Positions 1 through 10,589 of a DNA stretch of 64,000 nt are shown here, in pieces. The notes beneath the pieces are model-generated. The model made no database searches and was not told the origin of the DNA. It was given only the letters and a program-made list of their open reading frames with translations. Source of the DNA: Mesostigma viride (taxonomy: Eukaryota > Streptophyta > Mesostigmatophyceae > Mesostigmatales > Mesostigmataceae); contig RPFO01000436.1 in assembly GCA_009746045.1 (NCBI GenBank), forward strand, positions 48,501 to 112,500. The letters are read 5' to 3'. How positions within the stretch are numbered: position 1 is the stretch's first letter; each line of letters starts with the position of its first letter. A program made the translations under genes and the position numbers.

Positions 1-895
1 GCCAGGTACTCGGCTGCTGCCAGCTCCAGAATTACTTCGGAGCGTGGCGTGGCCCAGTAGCCAAATTCTGTCACCATCGTGTCCAGAATTCCTGCCATCT
101 GCAGGAGCAGCATCCGCCTCTCCCCGCTGGCTGAGCTGCCGTGCATCGTCAGCATTAACGATGCACGGATGACTTCCCCCCCACGCTCTCTGCGTAGTCC
201 AGCATTCCCGGCAGCACCGCCTCCAGCATGTTGCTCACCAGCAGGACCGGCACTGCATGCCCGCTCAGCGCCACCCCCTTCGTGCGCGCCAGCCTGCCAG
301 CAGTCGCCGCTGCGGCTGGGCTTGCAGTTGCTGGAGTCTTTGCCTGGTCCAGCAGCTTCGACATGGCCGATATCAGGTCGCCAATATCTCCGCCAGTGCG
401 GGCGTTGCCCGGCGGGATGGAAGCCCTCCCGCTGGCGTTGCATAGCCCGTCTCGGTCCCCAGCAGCCGACCTATGTTCCGGTCTAGGTCCGCCACATCCT
501 GGTCGATCGCCCCAGGGCGCCATCCTCCTCGCCAGCGCCCGTCCACCATGCCCCGCCCCTCCGCTTCCACCTGCCGAAGGGGGAACACCCCCAGCTCCCA
601 CCCCACCTGCTGACACTGGTGGATCCGGCTCTGCAATAGCCTCCCCCAGTTGCGCTGCTAGCACATCGGCCAGGGCCTCCTCCCCATCCCAGTCGCTGAC
701 AAACCCCCTTTTCTCCAACACGTCCATGACGTTCTTGGCACGCCCCGGATTGAGCTTCTGGATCCGCTCTAGCCAATGCCCCTCCCCTAGGATCTTCTGG
801 ACCGCAGTTGCAGCCTCCTTTGGGGTGCATCCCTCCCTGGCTTCTTGCTTGAGCTTTGCTATGAAATTTCGCTCTGGGGCTGTCACTGAGGTCAT
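1..895 (-). pseudogene. gag-like ORF1 of copy A, partial and frameshifted
   Basis: The ATG at 895 starts the same N-terminus (MTSVTAPERNF) as in the other copies. Compared with copies D and E, single-base indels break the frame near 170, 410, 523 and 540, and there is a 3-base insertion near 240. The C-terminal part lies beyond position 1. The protein is Gly/Pro-rich in the middle and has no zinc knuckle that I can see. The name gag-like rests on its place as first ORF of a DIRS-type element, not on a recognised domain. Confidence 0.75.
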
Positions 896-1143
896 GGTGG
901 GTTATAATGCTTGATGTGTTATATTGCGTTTTGTTTTTTGTGATGTGGTCACTTGAGGTTCTCAGGCAAAAGAAACAACCTGCTTCCCTGGAATGGAAGC
1001 CCACCTTTTATAGCAACCACCTCTCCAGCCAACCCCTACCTGGGTGGCTGGGGTACGGGTGCCAGCACAAAAAAATATTTTTTCTAAAATTATTTTTTCT
1101 TTTGGTGCTATATACGGCGTTGCATTCTCCGCTCAGCAGGTTA

Positions 1144-3187
1144 ATTGATTAATTAATAAGCACGTGACTGCGTCACGTGGGTGCCAATACAGAGTAAAGG
1201 AACCTTCAACCCTTTATACACAGCGAGAAGGAGGGAGGGCGCCCTAGCTTCTCTCACTGCCGCAGGTGGGCAGGCCACAGAGCGCTCTCTCCACGGCATG
1301 GTGCCGGGGCGCAACACTGTGGGTGCAATACAACCAGTGCAATACCATAGGTAGGCTGGCGCATAGCTTATGCTACAAATGTGAGGTGGGCGCAAGACGT
1401 CGGCTAATTAAGGCCGCAAGCTGATGGCCACAAGGTGCCAGAGCTAATTGAAGGTACTATAACGCTGTGCGCTAATATCGTTTCAAGTGCTGTAATGCCT
1501 AAGCTATCCCATAATCGATTGCCCCCATCTAGACAACTAGCTGGAGTGCTCTATCCCGGGGAGGCCCGGGGGGGCTTCCACAGTTTCTTATTGACATAGA
1601 GGTCCCCGCCCCGCCAGTACACTTGGGGCTTCTCGGGGTTGGTCTTGTGGCGGATGTAGTCGGGCCACTGATCGCGGCGTTGCTGCTGCTGGGCTGGCGT
1701 CAGGTCGTCGTCAAGCGACCAGGAGGTGTTCACCAGCTTCTTGCGGCGAGAGAGGAACCGAACTCGGGCTGTGATGTCGCTGAAGGTGAGGACCACTGGA
1801 GGGGGCCCAGCCTTGGCCCGTGGATGGGGCAGGCGGTAGGCGCCCTGCAGTATCGCACCTGGCAGCTGCATGCACGCCAAGAGCTGTTTCTTCAGCTCGT
1901 CGAGAAGAGAGTCTGGGGTCTCCTCCGGCGGCATGTCGAAGCGCCTGAGGATGACCCGGCAGCGGCGACGGTCGCGGTCAGCGGCCTCGCGGCGCGTGTC
2001 TTCCAGCTCCTGGCGCTTGGTGGTGATGGCGGTCGTGGTAGAGGATGCCTGGCTCTTGAGCAGGTCCGCCCAGGAGGCGCGAGTCGAGGGGTCATCGCTA
2101 GCCCTACCAGCAGGTTGGGCGGCGATGGTGGCCGTTCGCTCGGCGATCTCGGGGACCTGCGTGGCCAGGGCGTCTACCTTGGCAGCAACTGCCTCAAGTT
2201 TCACGGTGCCATGGCCGACTCGGCCTTCCACCTGGTTAAGGCGGGTGGTCACAGTGGCTGTGGCCTCGGAAACTTTGGTGGCAATGTGCTCTTGCGTAGC
2301 AGTAAACTGAGGCTGGAGCTTAAGGGCGACTCTGGCTTCAATGTTGTTGACCTTGGCCGAGAGAGTGTTGAGTGGGCCGTCAGGCGCGTTCAGGGCGGCG
2401 AGCTGCTCAGCCATCGGCGCCAGCTGCTCCGCCACTGCAGCTCGGATGGAGTCCGTGCTGGGGGAGGTGCTGCTCTGCGGGGATGCTGCAGCTGCTGTGG
2501 CTGCCCGTCTGCGCTCATGCAGGAGGCTCGATCGATCCTGAGGCCAGCGTAGCCAATCTGGGTGATGTCCTGGGCGTCGCAGCGCAGGTAGCTGCACATG
2601 ATGACTGCCTTCAAGTACGCCTCCGGTTCTTGAAGCAGCCATTCCCAGGCGGGCTTGGTGACCTTGTCGCCAGGGGTAGGCAGGAAAAGTTCGTCATGGC
2701 GGGCCAGGAACTTGATAACATCGTCACATTGTTCCTTCGTGAGCGTAAAGATTTCCAAGATGCAAAAATCCCGCTGGCCGGCGCCGAAGCGGCGGACGTC
2801 CCATTTGGTATGGGAAGTGCGGGTTTTCTTGGGAATGGGCGACGAGTTTGGCGTAGAGCACTGCGTCGAGGGAGGCAGACCGAGGGGGAGAGCTTCGATC
2901 AGCGCGAAAAGGTTGGCGTCCGCAGGAGTTGATGTCGCACGTGCTGCTGTCGACGGGAATGCCGACGACAGCTCAAAATGTTTGTCAAGGCTGCGTTTTG
3001 GTGGCATTTGCAAAATACTGCGCTACAGCCGTAACCGATTATACTAGCAGATGCGTCTTGAAAAGACGCATCTGATGCAAGTAGCCTGACTGAATTTGGG
3101 GCTCAGACGCAAAAGTTCTGAGCTCCGCCGTCAGCCATGTCCGCTCGTGGCTCGTGGCTTATGATCTCAGCTGGTTAGCCATAGTAT
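1144..3187 (-). mobile_element. LINE-derived insertion with 13-bp target duplication
   Basis: The segment interrupts A1 of copy A and is bounded by duplicated GCTCAGCAGGTTA. It carries a LINE ORF1 on the minus strand (3013 to 1551), followed by about 400 bp of 3' sequence that ends in an AT-rich tail (TTAATTAATCAAT on the minus strand). There is no ORF2 with endonuclease or reverse transcriptase, so this is an internally deleted or non-autonomous copy. Its 3' part (about 1155-1290) recurs at 39175-39329. A hairpin AGATGCGTCTT/AAGACGCATCT lies upstream of ORF1 near 3049-3075. Confidence 0.75.
1551..3013 (-). pseudogene. LINE ORF1 protein (L1-ORF1p-like), frameshifted
   Basis: The reading frame starts at 3013 (MQMPPKRSLDK) and shifts once at about 2440-2540 into the frame that runs to 1551. 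The first part is unrecognised. The middle is a long Ala/Glu/Lys-rich coiled-coil-like stretch. The last third (CRVILRRFDMPPEE onward, ending with VYWRGGDLYVNKKLW) looks like the RNA-recognition and C-terminal nucleic-acid-binding part of L1 ORF1 proteins, which bind the element RNA. The family call is by resemblance only. Confidence 0.6.
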
Positions 3188-3230
3188 GCTCAGCAGGTTA
3201 GTCATAGATAAAATGAGCATAGCTCACCAA

Positions 3231-4118
3231 TTCATTCATTCATTCATTCATTCATTCATTCATTCATTCATTCATTCATTCATTCATTCATTCATTCATT
3301 CATTCATTCATTCATTCATTCATTCATTCATTCATTCATTCATTCATTCATTCATTCATTCATTCATTCATTCATTCATTCATTCATTCATTCATTCATT
3401 CATTCATTCATTCATTCATTCATTCATTCATTCATTCATTCATTCATTCATTCATTCATTCATTCATTCATTCATTCATTCATTCATTCATTCATTCATT
3501 CATTCATTCATTCATTCATTCATTCATTCATTCATTCATTCATTCATTCATTCATTCATTCATTCATTCATTCATTCATTCATTCATTCATTCATTCATT
3601 CATTCATTCATTCATTCATTCATTCATTCATTCATTCATTCATTCATTCATTCATTCATTCATTCATTCATTCATTCATTCATTCGATCATTCGATCATT
3701 CATTCATTCATTCATTCATTCATTCATTCATTCATTCATTCATTCATTCATTCATTCATTCATTCATTCATTCATTCATTCATTCATTCATTCATTCATT
3801 CATTCATTCATTCATTCATTCATTCATTCATTCATTCATTCATTCATTCATTCATTCATTCATTCATTCATTCATTCATTCATTCATTCATTCATTCATT
3901 CATTCATTCATTCATTCATTCATTCATTCATTCATTCATTCATTCATTCATTCATTCATTCATTCATTCATTCATTCATTCATTCATTCATTCATTCATT
4001 CATTCATTCATTCATTCATTCATTCATTCATTCATTCATTCATTCATTCATTCATTCATTCATTCATTCATTCATTCATTCATTCATTCATTCATTCATT
4101 CATTCATTCATTCATTCA
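3231..4118. repeat. (ATTC)n microsatellite, about 890 bp
   Basis: This is an almost pure tetranucleotide array with two CGATC variants near 3685-3700. It joins the A1 end of copy A to the B2 end of copy B. The long reading frame through it encodes only a His-Ser-Phe-Ile repeat and is not a gene. Confidence 0.98.
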
Positions 4119-4743
4119 ATCCATTTCTGGCCTTGCCTTGCTTTGCATGCATCACCACAAAACATCAAATTTATTACAATATGTGTGCTAGCTCTATACG
4201 GTGGAATAACACAGACATGTCTACCAGATGGCAACACGGCCATCTGTATGCTAGGGTGAGCACACTATGTGAATGTGCAGGGCCAGCCCACAGCAGCTGT
4301 GCCCCTGCTCTACCCCTTTTGCCAGGGTGGGTGGGTGGGAGGCAAAAGAAACAACCTGCTTCCCTAGAATGGAAGCCCACCCTTTATAGCAACCACCTCT
4401 CCAGCCAACCCCTACCTGGGTGGCTGGGGTACGGGTGCCAGCACAAAAAATATTTTTTTCTAAAATTATTTTTTCCTTTGGTGCTATACGGCGTTGCATT
4501 CTCCGCTCAGCAGGTTAGTCATAGATAAAATGAGCATAGCTCACCAAATCCATTTCTGGCCTTGCCTTGCTTTGCATGCATCACCACAAAACATCAAATT
4601 TATTACAATATGTGTGCTAGCTCTATACGGTGGAATAACACAGACATGTCTACCAGATGGCAACACGGCCATCTGTATGCTAGGGTGAGCACACTATGTG
4701 AATGTGCAGGGCCAGCCCACAGCAGCTGTGCCCCTGCTCTACC
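4119..4743 (-). repeat. B2-A2-B1 split direct repeats of copy B
   Basis: B2 (4119-4314) and B1 (4548-4743) are 196 bp each and near identical. Between them lies A2 (4340-4547), a copy of the 5' terminal repeat A1 at 9791-9998, plus a 25-bp GGGT-rich joint at 4315-4339. On the element strand A1/A2 begins TTGGTGAGCTATGCTCA, which contains the inverted repeat TGAGC-ATA-GCTCA. Confidence 0.9.
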
Positions 4744-4941
4744 CACATCTCCTTACATGGCTAACAGCCGAAAAATACGTAGGACATGCAAAAAAGAAAA
4801 CTTAAAACTACCTAGCTATGGGGGTACTTTGTCCCAACCCAGGTTCACCCTCGGGTTAGTTAAACCATTTCCCCCCTGACCTCCCACACAAGGGTGAGGT
4901 CAGTTGATAGCTAAAAGACGAGAGATAAAAACAGGAGGACG

Positions 4942-7900
4942 TCAAAACACGACGCCACCGAAGTGGCGCCGGAACGCCGCTGGGTCAAAACCCAGGGCCT
5001 GAGCCCAGAGGGCGGGTGGGATGTCGCGCCCCAGGAGGCTGCGGTGGAGGCCAATGTAGCGCGTGACCGAGAGGGCCGAAGCCCACCGGCCGCGCAGCTG
5101 GATGGCCTCCGGCGACTCGCCAGCGATGGCGTCGTGCGTCGCCCCCCCATGCCGGAGGCTGTGAAAAGAAAACATCCCTGGGATGCCCATGCGGGCCTGC
5201 ACAGCCTCCCACTGCTGCCTAGCCTGGCTGTACGTTAAGCCCCGAAAGAGGAGTGCCTCCGGGGGCTGGCCAGCCGTCAGACGTCGCAGGAGCCACAAAG
5301 AAAGTGGATCCCGGACGAGGACGTGCTGGGCCGCCCCCTGCGCAGTTTTGGGGTTGCGCAGCACAAGGGCACCGACCATGGGCCCTGGCTCGAGAAGGGG
5401 GTGGCCGGGATGAGCCACATCCCGAACCCGCAGCCCTAGCGCCTCGCTAATGCGTAAATACTGCTGGAAAGCAATAATAATCAACGCACTCAAGTGCACC
5501 TGTCGACGTGAAACTAGCAACAGGGCAGTGAAATAGCAAAGGCGCCAGGGCATAGGCGGAGGGCTGACAGCCGGAACAAGCCGCTGCCAACCTGCTAGCA
5601 GGCGGTCCGCCAGTACCCAATTCCGAACAATGTCGGGGTAGTACAGGTGGAGACAGGCCTTGGCATGCTGGCATAAGGTACGCCCCCGCCCGCCCCTGGC
5701 ATGGTAGACAGCAGAAATCCACTCACAGAAAATGGCTTCCGCGTCAGCTGGGTCGACAGGGCCAGGTGGCGCCCACGCCACGTAGACAGCCGCCGCACGC
5801 CGGTACGCTGGCAAGGTAGACACAGGGTTGACTGTGCCTTCCAAAAGTGCCAAGTCCCGAGGGCGTCGCGCCCCCTCAGGCCCAGGGTTGGGATGCACGT
5901 CACCACACCGGGTCAAGTCAGGAATCAGTTACGTTAAATAGTGTCCGGAACCTTTTGCCCACTGAGGCAAATCGGGCCGGAACACTATTTTGCCCGGAAT
6001 AACCACTTTCGAGCACCCAAGTTAATTCGGCCGAATTAACTTGGGTGCCCGGAAGTGGTTATTCCGGGCAAAATAGTGTTACGGACCGATTTGCCTCAGG
6101 CGGCAAAAAGGTTCCGTCACTATTTAACGTAACTAAAACCTGTGCACCTTGGAGGTCAGGGGTTCGAATCCTCACTGAGGCAGCTCCGGCGCATTTAGTG
6201 GTGCGTGCTCAGCGGCCTAGGCGGATGTCTCGGGCTCTTCGTCCCCCCTCCACGAGGCCAGGTTTTAGTTACGTTAAATAGTGACGGAACCTTTTTGCCG
6301 CCTGAGGCAAATCGGTCCGTAACACTATTTTGCCCGGAATAACCACTTCCGGGCACCCAAGTTAATTCGGCCGAATTAACTTGGGTGCCCGGAAGTGGTT
6401 ATTCCGGGCAAAATAGTGTTACGGACCGATTTGCCTCAGGCGGCAAAAAGGTTCCGTCACTATTTAACGTAACTGAATCCAAGCGCCACGCCGACTGGCC
6501 TTGTCAGCTGGGTTGTGGTCGGTAGCCACCCAGACCCAGTGGCTCTGCGTGTCGCCAGCCAGTGACAGAGCGCAGTAGCGCCGAACCAGCTGGTTGAGGC
6601 GGTAGGAAGACGACCGCCCTCTGACAAACGCCCCCACCACAGCACTGGAGTCTACGAGCCGGACGACTCGCTTACCTCGACACGCCTTGGTCCGGCACGA
6701 CCACTCGACCCCCTGTGTCGCAGCAATCGCCTCCTTGACGTTGATGTGGTTAGGCTGCCCCCGCCACCGGTAGGACAGTGCCGTTCGCCAGTGGCCACTA
6801 TCCAGCAGGCTGTAGTCCCCCTCCTCCATGCGCTCCAGGTCCCAGTCCTCCCCAGACGTTAAAGCTGTCGTCCGCCACCCCCGCGCTTCGCGCCGGGTCG
6901 CCAGCCGGGCACAATCGGCCCCAGGCAGGTCCCTGTAGACCACCCCACCGCCGGAGCCGCTCGCATCACTTGCGACGACCCGGTCAGAAAGGGGCCGGGC
7001 CCTGGCCGCCCTCAAAAAGGGGGCCAGGTCGATCGCCGCCTGAAGCTCCTGGCGGGCCCCCGCAGGGAGGCGCCAGCGGCGCCCAGGCAGGGAGGCATTC
7101 ATGCTGCTAGCAGCCGGTACGTCTCAGACCACACCGAAAGCATGGGGCGGCACAGCAGATGCATCCACACCCACTTCCCAAGCACAGAACTAAGTTCGCG
7201 GTAGTATGTAAACCCGCGATCTAAGATTCTATGAGTAGCAGCGATAACTGCCACCACACGCTCAGGAACAGGCACCACGTCACCATCTCTTTGGTGAATG
7301 ACACCCACCGCCTGCACACCAGTCTGCTCTGCTGTCGCCCGTACCACCTTGTCAGACTTCTGCACCAGCCCAACAGCGGCGTAGGCAGCCTGAACACGAT
7401 CTAGCTGCTGATTCACCCCATCCACCGACGCACAGTGGGTGAAATGGAGGTCATCGATCGTCACAGCATGCATACCTTCCAGATCCTGCCGAGATTCGAA
7501 GCACGGCGAGGGCGCCAAGGGCGCAGCAGGGTCCTCCTCCAGCCTCAGCCGGACGGTCTCCCCCGCCTCGTTGGCCTCCGCCACCAGGATCAGCGCGGAC
7601 ATGTTGATGCTCAGCCCACGACTAGCCTCCAACGGCGGCTTGGGGCCACAGCGGTACAACACAGACTGATGCACACACTGGGCCACGGCGACGGCCAGCT
7701 TGTTGCCCATTGGCCAGCACAACATCCACGGCCACACCTTCCGACGAGCCCCACTCAGGCCCACCAGATCCGACCACACCGGCATCCACGCACAGTACCG
7801 CCGCATCCAAACTGGCAGGCGGAGTCTGTTGTAGTACGAATCCAAATCTGATACGCCCCCAAAAACATCCTCCCCAGCGCGCGTGGGCAAATCGCAAATC

Positions 7901-8460
7901 ACGCCAAGGTGTGGTAAAAAAGCGGGCATAGGATCTGGTAGTGGCATGTTGCCACGCCGGTTGTCCACAATCAGCCGTATACGGCCGTCGGGCTTTCCGA
8001 CCCCAAAAGTACCGTTCACCATAGGCGGCTCCTCCTCAAAAAATCCACCCAAAATCCCCCTCTCCACACACACCGTGCAAACCCGCGCGAACTCCTCCAT
8101 GCTACACCCCCGCGAGATCCGCATCGACTTCTGCAAGATCCGCTCTGCTGGGCTCAGCGTCCGTACCATCCTACTCTCATCATTCAAAATTGCTCCCCAA
8201 GAGGGGGGTAGTAAGTTCAGCACATCCACTTGGCCACCTTCCCCCGGACCAGGCAAGGCCAAGCGTGCGGCCACTAACGGTTCGTAAGGGGCTCCTTCAG
8301 CATATTCACCCCCATCCACTACAGATCCTGCCATTGCCGCTACGGAACCACCGTTCCGGCGGACAAAGGACCTGCAAGCATCATCGATCCCATCTAGGGC
8401 CGCCTGCTGCAGAGGCCCGGGCACACGGGCTGAATCTACAGCAGGCGGGTCTCGCCCCCC
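4942..8460 (-). pseudogene. ORF2 of copy B: reverse transcriptase, RNase H, tyrosine recombinase
   Basis: Read on the minus strand, the protein has an RT with motif A (SDLDSYYN) and motif C (TIDDLHF), an RNase H (ASDASGSGGG, HINVKEAIA, DSSAVVGAF, TDHNPADKAS), a 2A-like GDVHPNPGP at 5878-5904, and a C-terminal recombinase. The recombinase shows YLRISEAL, HSLRHGG and VTRYIG, giving the R...HxxR...Y set. Copy B is the only copy that keeps the recombinase frame open to its stop at 4942. The ORF is broken by a 1-base deletion near 7102 and by the palindromic insertion at 5927-6474. Confidence 0.85.
5927..6474. mobile_element. Composite palindromic element P1
   Basis: A 548-bp insertion in ORF2 of copy B is flanked by duplicated GAATC (5922-5926 and 6475-6479). 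The uninterrupted site is seen in copy D near 17905. It consists of two 208-bp palindromes (5927-6134 and 6267-6474), each starting AGTTACGTTAA and ending TTAACGTAACT, around a 132-bp core. The core is edged by AAAACCTG/CAGGTTTT and contains GGTTCGAATCC at 6161-6171, a perfect box B, within a tRNA-3'-half-like context (GGAGGTCAGGGGTTCGAATC). No box A or complete cloverleaf is visible, and it encodes no protein. Confidence 0.85.
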
Positions 8461-8620
8461 CCCCCCATCCAGTTTAACGCCCTAACCGTCTGACAGGCTA
8501 GTGTGCGAGCATTAAAAGCCCGACTCATCCTATCGCGCCTACGGCCTGAGCGTACCTGCTGCCACCAGTCACGAGGTGGCAGGGGTGCTGGAAGAGGTAG
8601 TGGAAGAAGGCACCGCTCCC

Positions 8621-9722
8621 TCACTTGTTGTTGTTGGACGGGCCGCCCTGCCCCTTCTTGCCGGGACCCTGCTCCAGCTTGTGCTGCAGCTTCCCCATGC
8701 TCATCGCCGCCCGCACCGCCGGAGACGCCAGCATTGCTCCACCCTCCTGGAATGGCAGCATTGCCGACGGAGTCCCCTTCCAACCCGTCGACCCCACATC
8801 CACCAGCTGGCATGCCGTGATCAGCTTTGCCAGGTACTCGGCTGCTGCCAGCTCCAGAATTACTTCGGAGCGTGGCGTGGCCCAGTAGCCAAATTCTGTC
8901 ACCATCGTGTCCAGAATTCCTGCCATCTGCAGGAGCAGCATCCTCCTCTCCCCGCTGGCTGAGCTGCCGTGCATCGTCAGCATTAACGATGCACGGATTG
9001 ACTTCCCCCCCACGCTCTCTGCGTAGTCCAGCATCCCGGCAGCACCGCCTCCAGCATGTTGCTCACCAGGACCGGCACTGCATGCCCGCTCAGCGCCACC
9101 CCCTTCGTGCGCGCCAGCCTGCCAGCAGTCGCCGCTGCGGCTGGGCTTGCAGTTGCTGGAGTCTTTGCCTGGTCCAGCAGCTTCGACATGGCCGATATCA
9201 GGTCGCCAATATCTCCGCCAGTGCGGGCGTTGCCCGGCGGGATGGAAGCCCTCCCGCTGGCGTTGCATAGCCCGTCTCGGTGCCCAGCAGCCGACCTATG
9301 TTCCGGTCTAGGTCCGCCACATCCTGGTCGATCGCCCCAGGGGCGCCATCCTCCTCGCCAGCGCCCGGTCCACCATGCCCCGCCCCTCCGCTTCCACCTG
9401 CCGAAGGGGGAACACCCCCAGCTCCCACCCCACCTGCTGACACTGGTGGATCCGGCTCTGCAATAGCCTCCCCCAGTTGCGCTGCTAGCACATCGGCCAG
9501 GGCCTCCTCCCCATCCCAGTCGCTGACAAACCCCCTTTTCTCCAACACGTCCATGACGTTCTTGGCACGCCCCGGATTGAGCTTCTGGATCCGCTCTAGC
9601 CAATGCCCCTCCCCTAGGATCTTCTGGACCGCAGTTGCGGCCTCCTTTGGGGTGCATCCCTCCCTGGCTTCTTGCTTGAGCTTTGCTATGAAATTCCGCT
9701 CTGGGGCTGTCACTGAGGTCAT
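8621..9722 (-). pseudogene. gag-like ORF1 of copy B
   Basis: It starts at the ATG at 9722 and ends with a Gly-Gly-Pro-Ser-Asn-Asn-Asn-Lys tail at 8621. A missing base near 9235 (shared with copy A) and one near 9033 (shared with C and D) break the frame. The conserved C-terminal half (for example MLDYAESVGGKS) is followed by a basic tail. No known domain was recognised; the structural role is inferred from position. Confidence 0.75.
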
Positions 9723-9790
9723 GGTGGGTTATAATGCTTGATGTGTTATATTGCGTTTTGTTTTTTGTGATGTGGTCACTTGAGGTTCTC

Positions 9791-9998
9791 AGGCAAAAGA
9801 AACAACCTGCTTCCCTAGAATGGAAGCCCACCCTTTATAGCAACCACCTCTCCAGCCAACCCCTACCTGGGTGGCTGGGGTACGGGTGCCAGCACAAAAA
9901 ATATTTTTTTCTAAAATTATTTTTTCCTTTGGTGCTATACGGCGTTGCATTCTCCGCTCAGCAGGTTAGTCATAGATAAAATGAGCATAGCTCACCAA
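9791..9998 (-). repeat. 5' terminal repeat A1 of copy B
   Basis: This 208-bp repeat is also present as A2 at 4340-4547. It contains a TATAAAG on the element strand about 110 bp before the ORF1 start, and the terminal inverted repeat TGAGCATAGCTCA. It directly touches (ATTC)n at 9999. Confidence 0.9.
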
Positions 9999-10330
9999 TT
10001 CATTCATTCATTCATTCATTCATTCATTCATTCATTCATTCATTCATTCATTCATTCATTCATTCATTCATTCATTCATTCATTCATTCATTCATTCATT
10101 CATTCATTCATTCATTCATTCATTCATTCATTCATTCATTCATTCATTCATTCATTCATTCATTCATTCATTCATTCATTCATTCATTCATTCATTCATT
10201 CATTCATTCATTCATTCATTCATTCATTCATTCATTCATTCATTCATTCATTCATTCATTCATTCATTCATTCATTCATTCATTCATTCATTCATTTCAT
10301 TCATTCATTCATTCATTTCATTCATTCATT
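9999..10330. repeat. (ATTC)n microsatellite
   Basis: A tetranucleotide array starts exactly at the A1 end of copy B and decays near 10296-10330 with extra T bases. Confidence 0.97.
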
Positions 10331-10589
10331 TGTCCATCTTTTTATCTCGCTTTCCTGCTGACCAGATGCAAAAGTATCCCACGAGGTAGGCGACACTTCA
10401 ATCTCGCTTATTTTACACCTGGCACACCTGGGCTTCCTGTATGTGCCGATGCCCAGGTAAGTTGTTGAACGTTTTTTGCCTCCATGGTTTCCAATTTTAC
10501 TAGGAGTTCTTAGGAGCCTCTCTCCATTGACTTCTCTGTCTCTTTTGCTTTGGCCATGCCATGTTAGGGTAATGTCTTCCTTGCTGCCA
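10331..10589. other. Unassigned spacer
   Basis: This stretch has mixed sequence with no convincing coding frame, RNA gene or repeat structure. A CCCAG/GTAAGT at about 10450-10462 looks like a splice donor but has no partner exon. Confidence 0.4.

Larger units (their letters stand above)
1..3230 (-). mobile_element. PAT/DIRS-like element copy A, 5' part
   Basis: This is the 5' end of a tyrosine-recombinase retrotransposon, read on the minus strand and cut off by the window edge. It holds part of the gag-like ORF1 (1-895), the leader, and the terminal repeat A1 at 964-1143 plus 3201-3230. A1 is split by a 2.04-kb LINE-derived insertion flanked by duplicated GCTCAGCAGGTTA (1131-1143 and 3188-3200). 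The A1 end abuts an (ATTC)n tract, as in copies B, C and D. Identity rests on near-identity to the more complete copies B, D and E. Confidence 0.85.
4119..9998 (-). mobile_element. PAT/DIRS-like element copy B, full length with insertion
   Basis: This is a complete minus-strand copy: A1 (9791-9998), ORF1 (9722 to 8621), ORF2 (about 8460 to 4942), B1 (4548-4743), A2 (4340-4547), B2 (4119-4314). The A1...B1-A2-B2 order is the split direct repeat arrangement described for PAT and Kangaroo elements. Their transposition is thought to go through a circle that the element's tyrosine recombinase integrates without target duplication. Without the 553 bp contributed by a palindromic insertion and its target duplication, the copy is 5,327 bp, matching copy E after correction. 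Both ends abut (ATTC)n. Confidence 0.9.

Noticed and set aside
155..914. Plus-strand Pro/Ala/Ser-rich frames opposite the gag-like ORF1 copies
   Set aside because: They are antisense shadows of the GC-rich gag frame, repeated wherever ORF1 occurs.
3186..4259. Long open frame encoding His-Ser-Phe-Ile repeats (also at 9945-10361 and 21378-22181)
   Set aside because: It is the translation of the (ATTC)n array, whose 12-base period leaves frames open; there is no gene evidence.
6150..6185. tRNA gene in P1 (and in the P2 cores)
   Set aside because: A box B is present but there is no box A at the right spacing and no four-arm fold with a paired acceptor stem, so at most a tRNA-like 3' half.
5927..6474. 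LTR-type TRIM element reading of P1
   Set aside because: The 5-bp duplication fits, but the ends are AGTTA...TAACT, the flanking repeats are palindromes, and no primer-binding site or polypurine tract is evident; P2 cannot be read this way.
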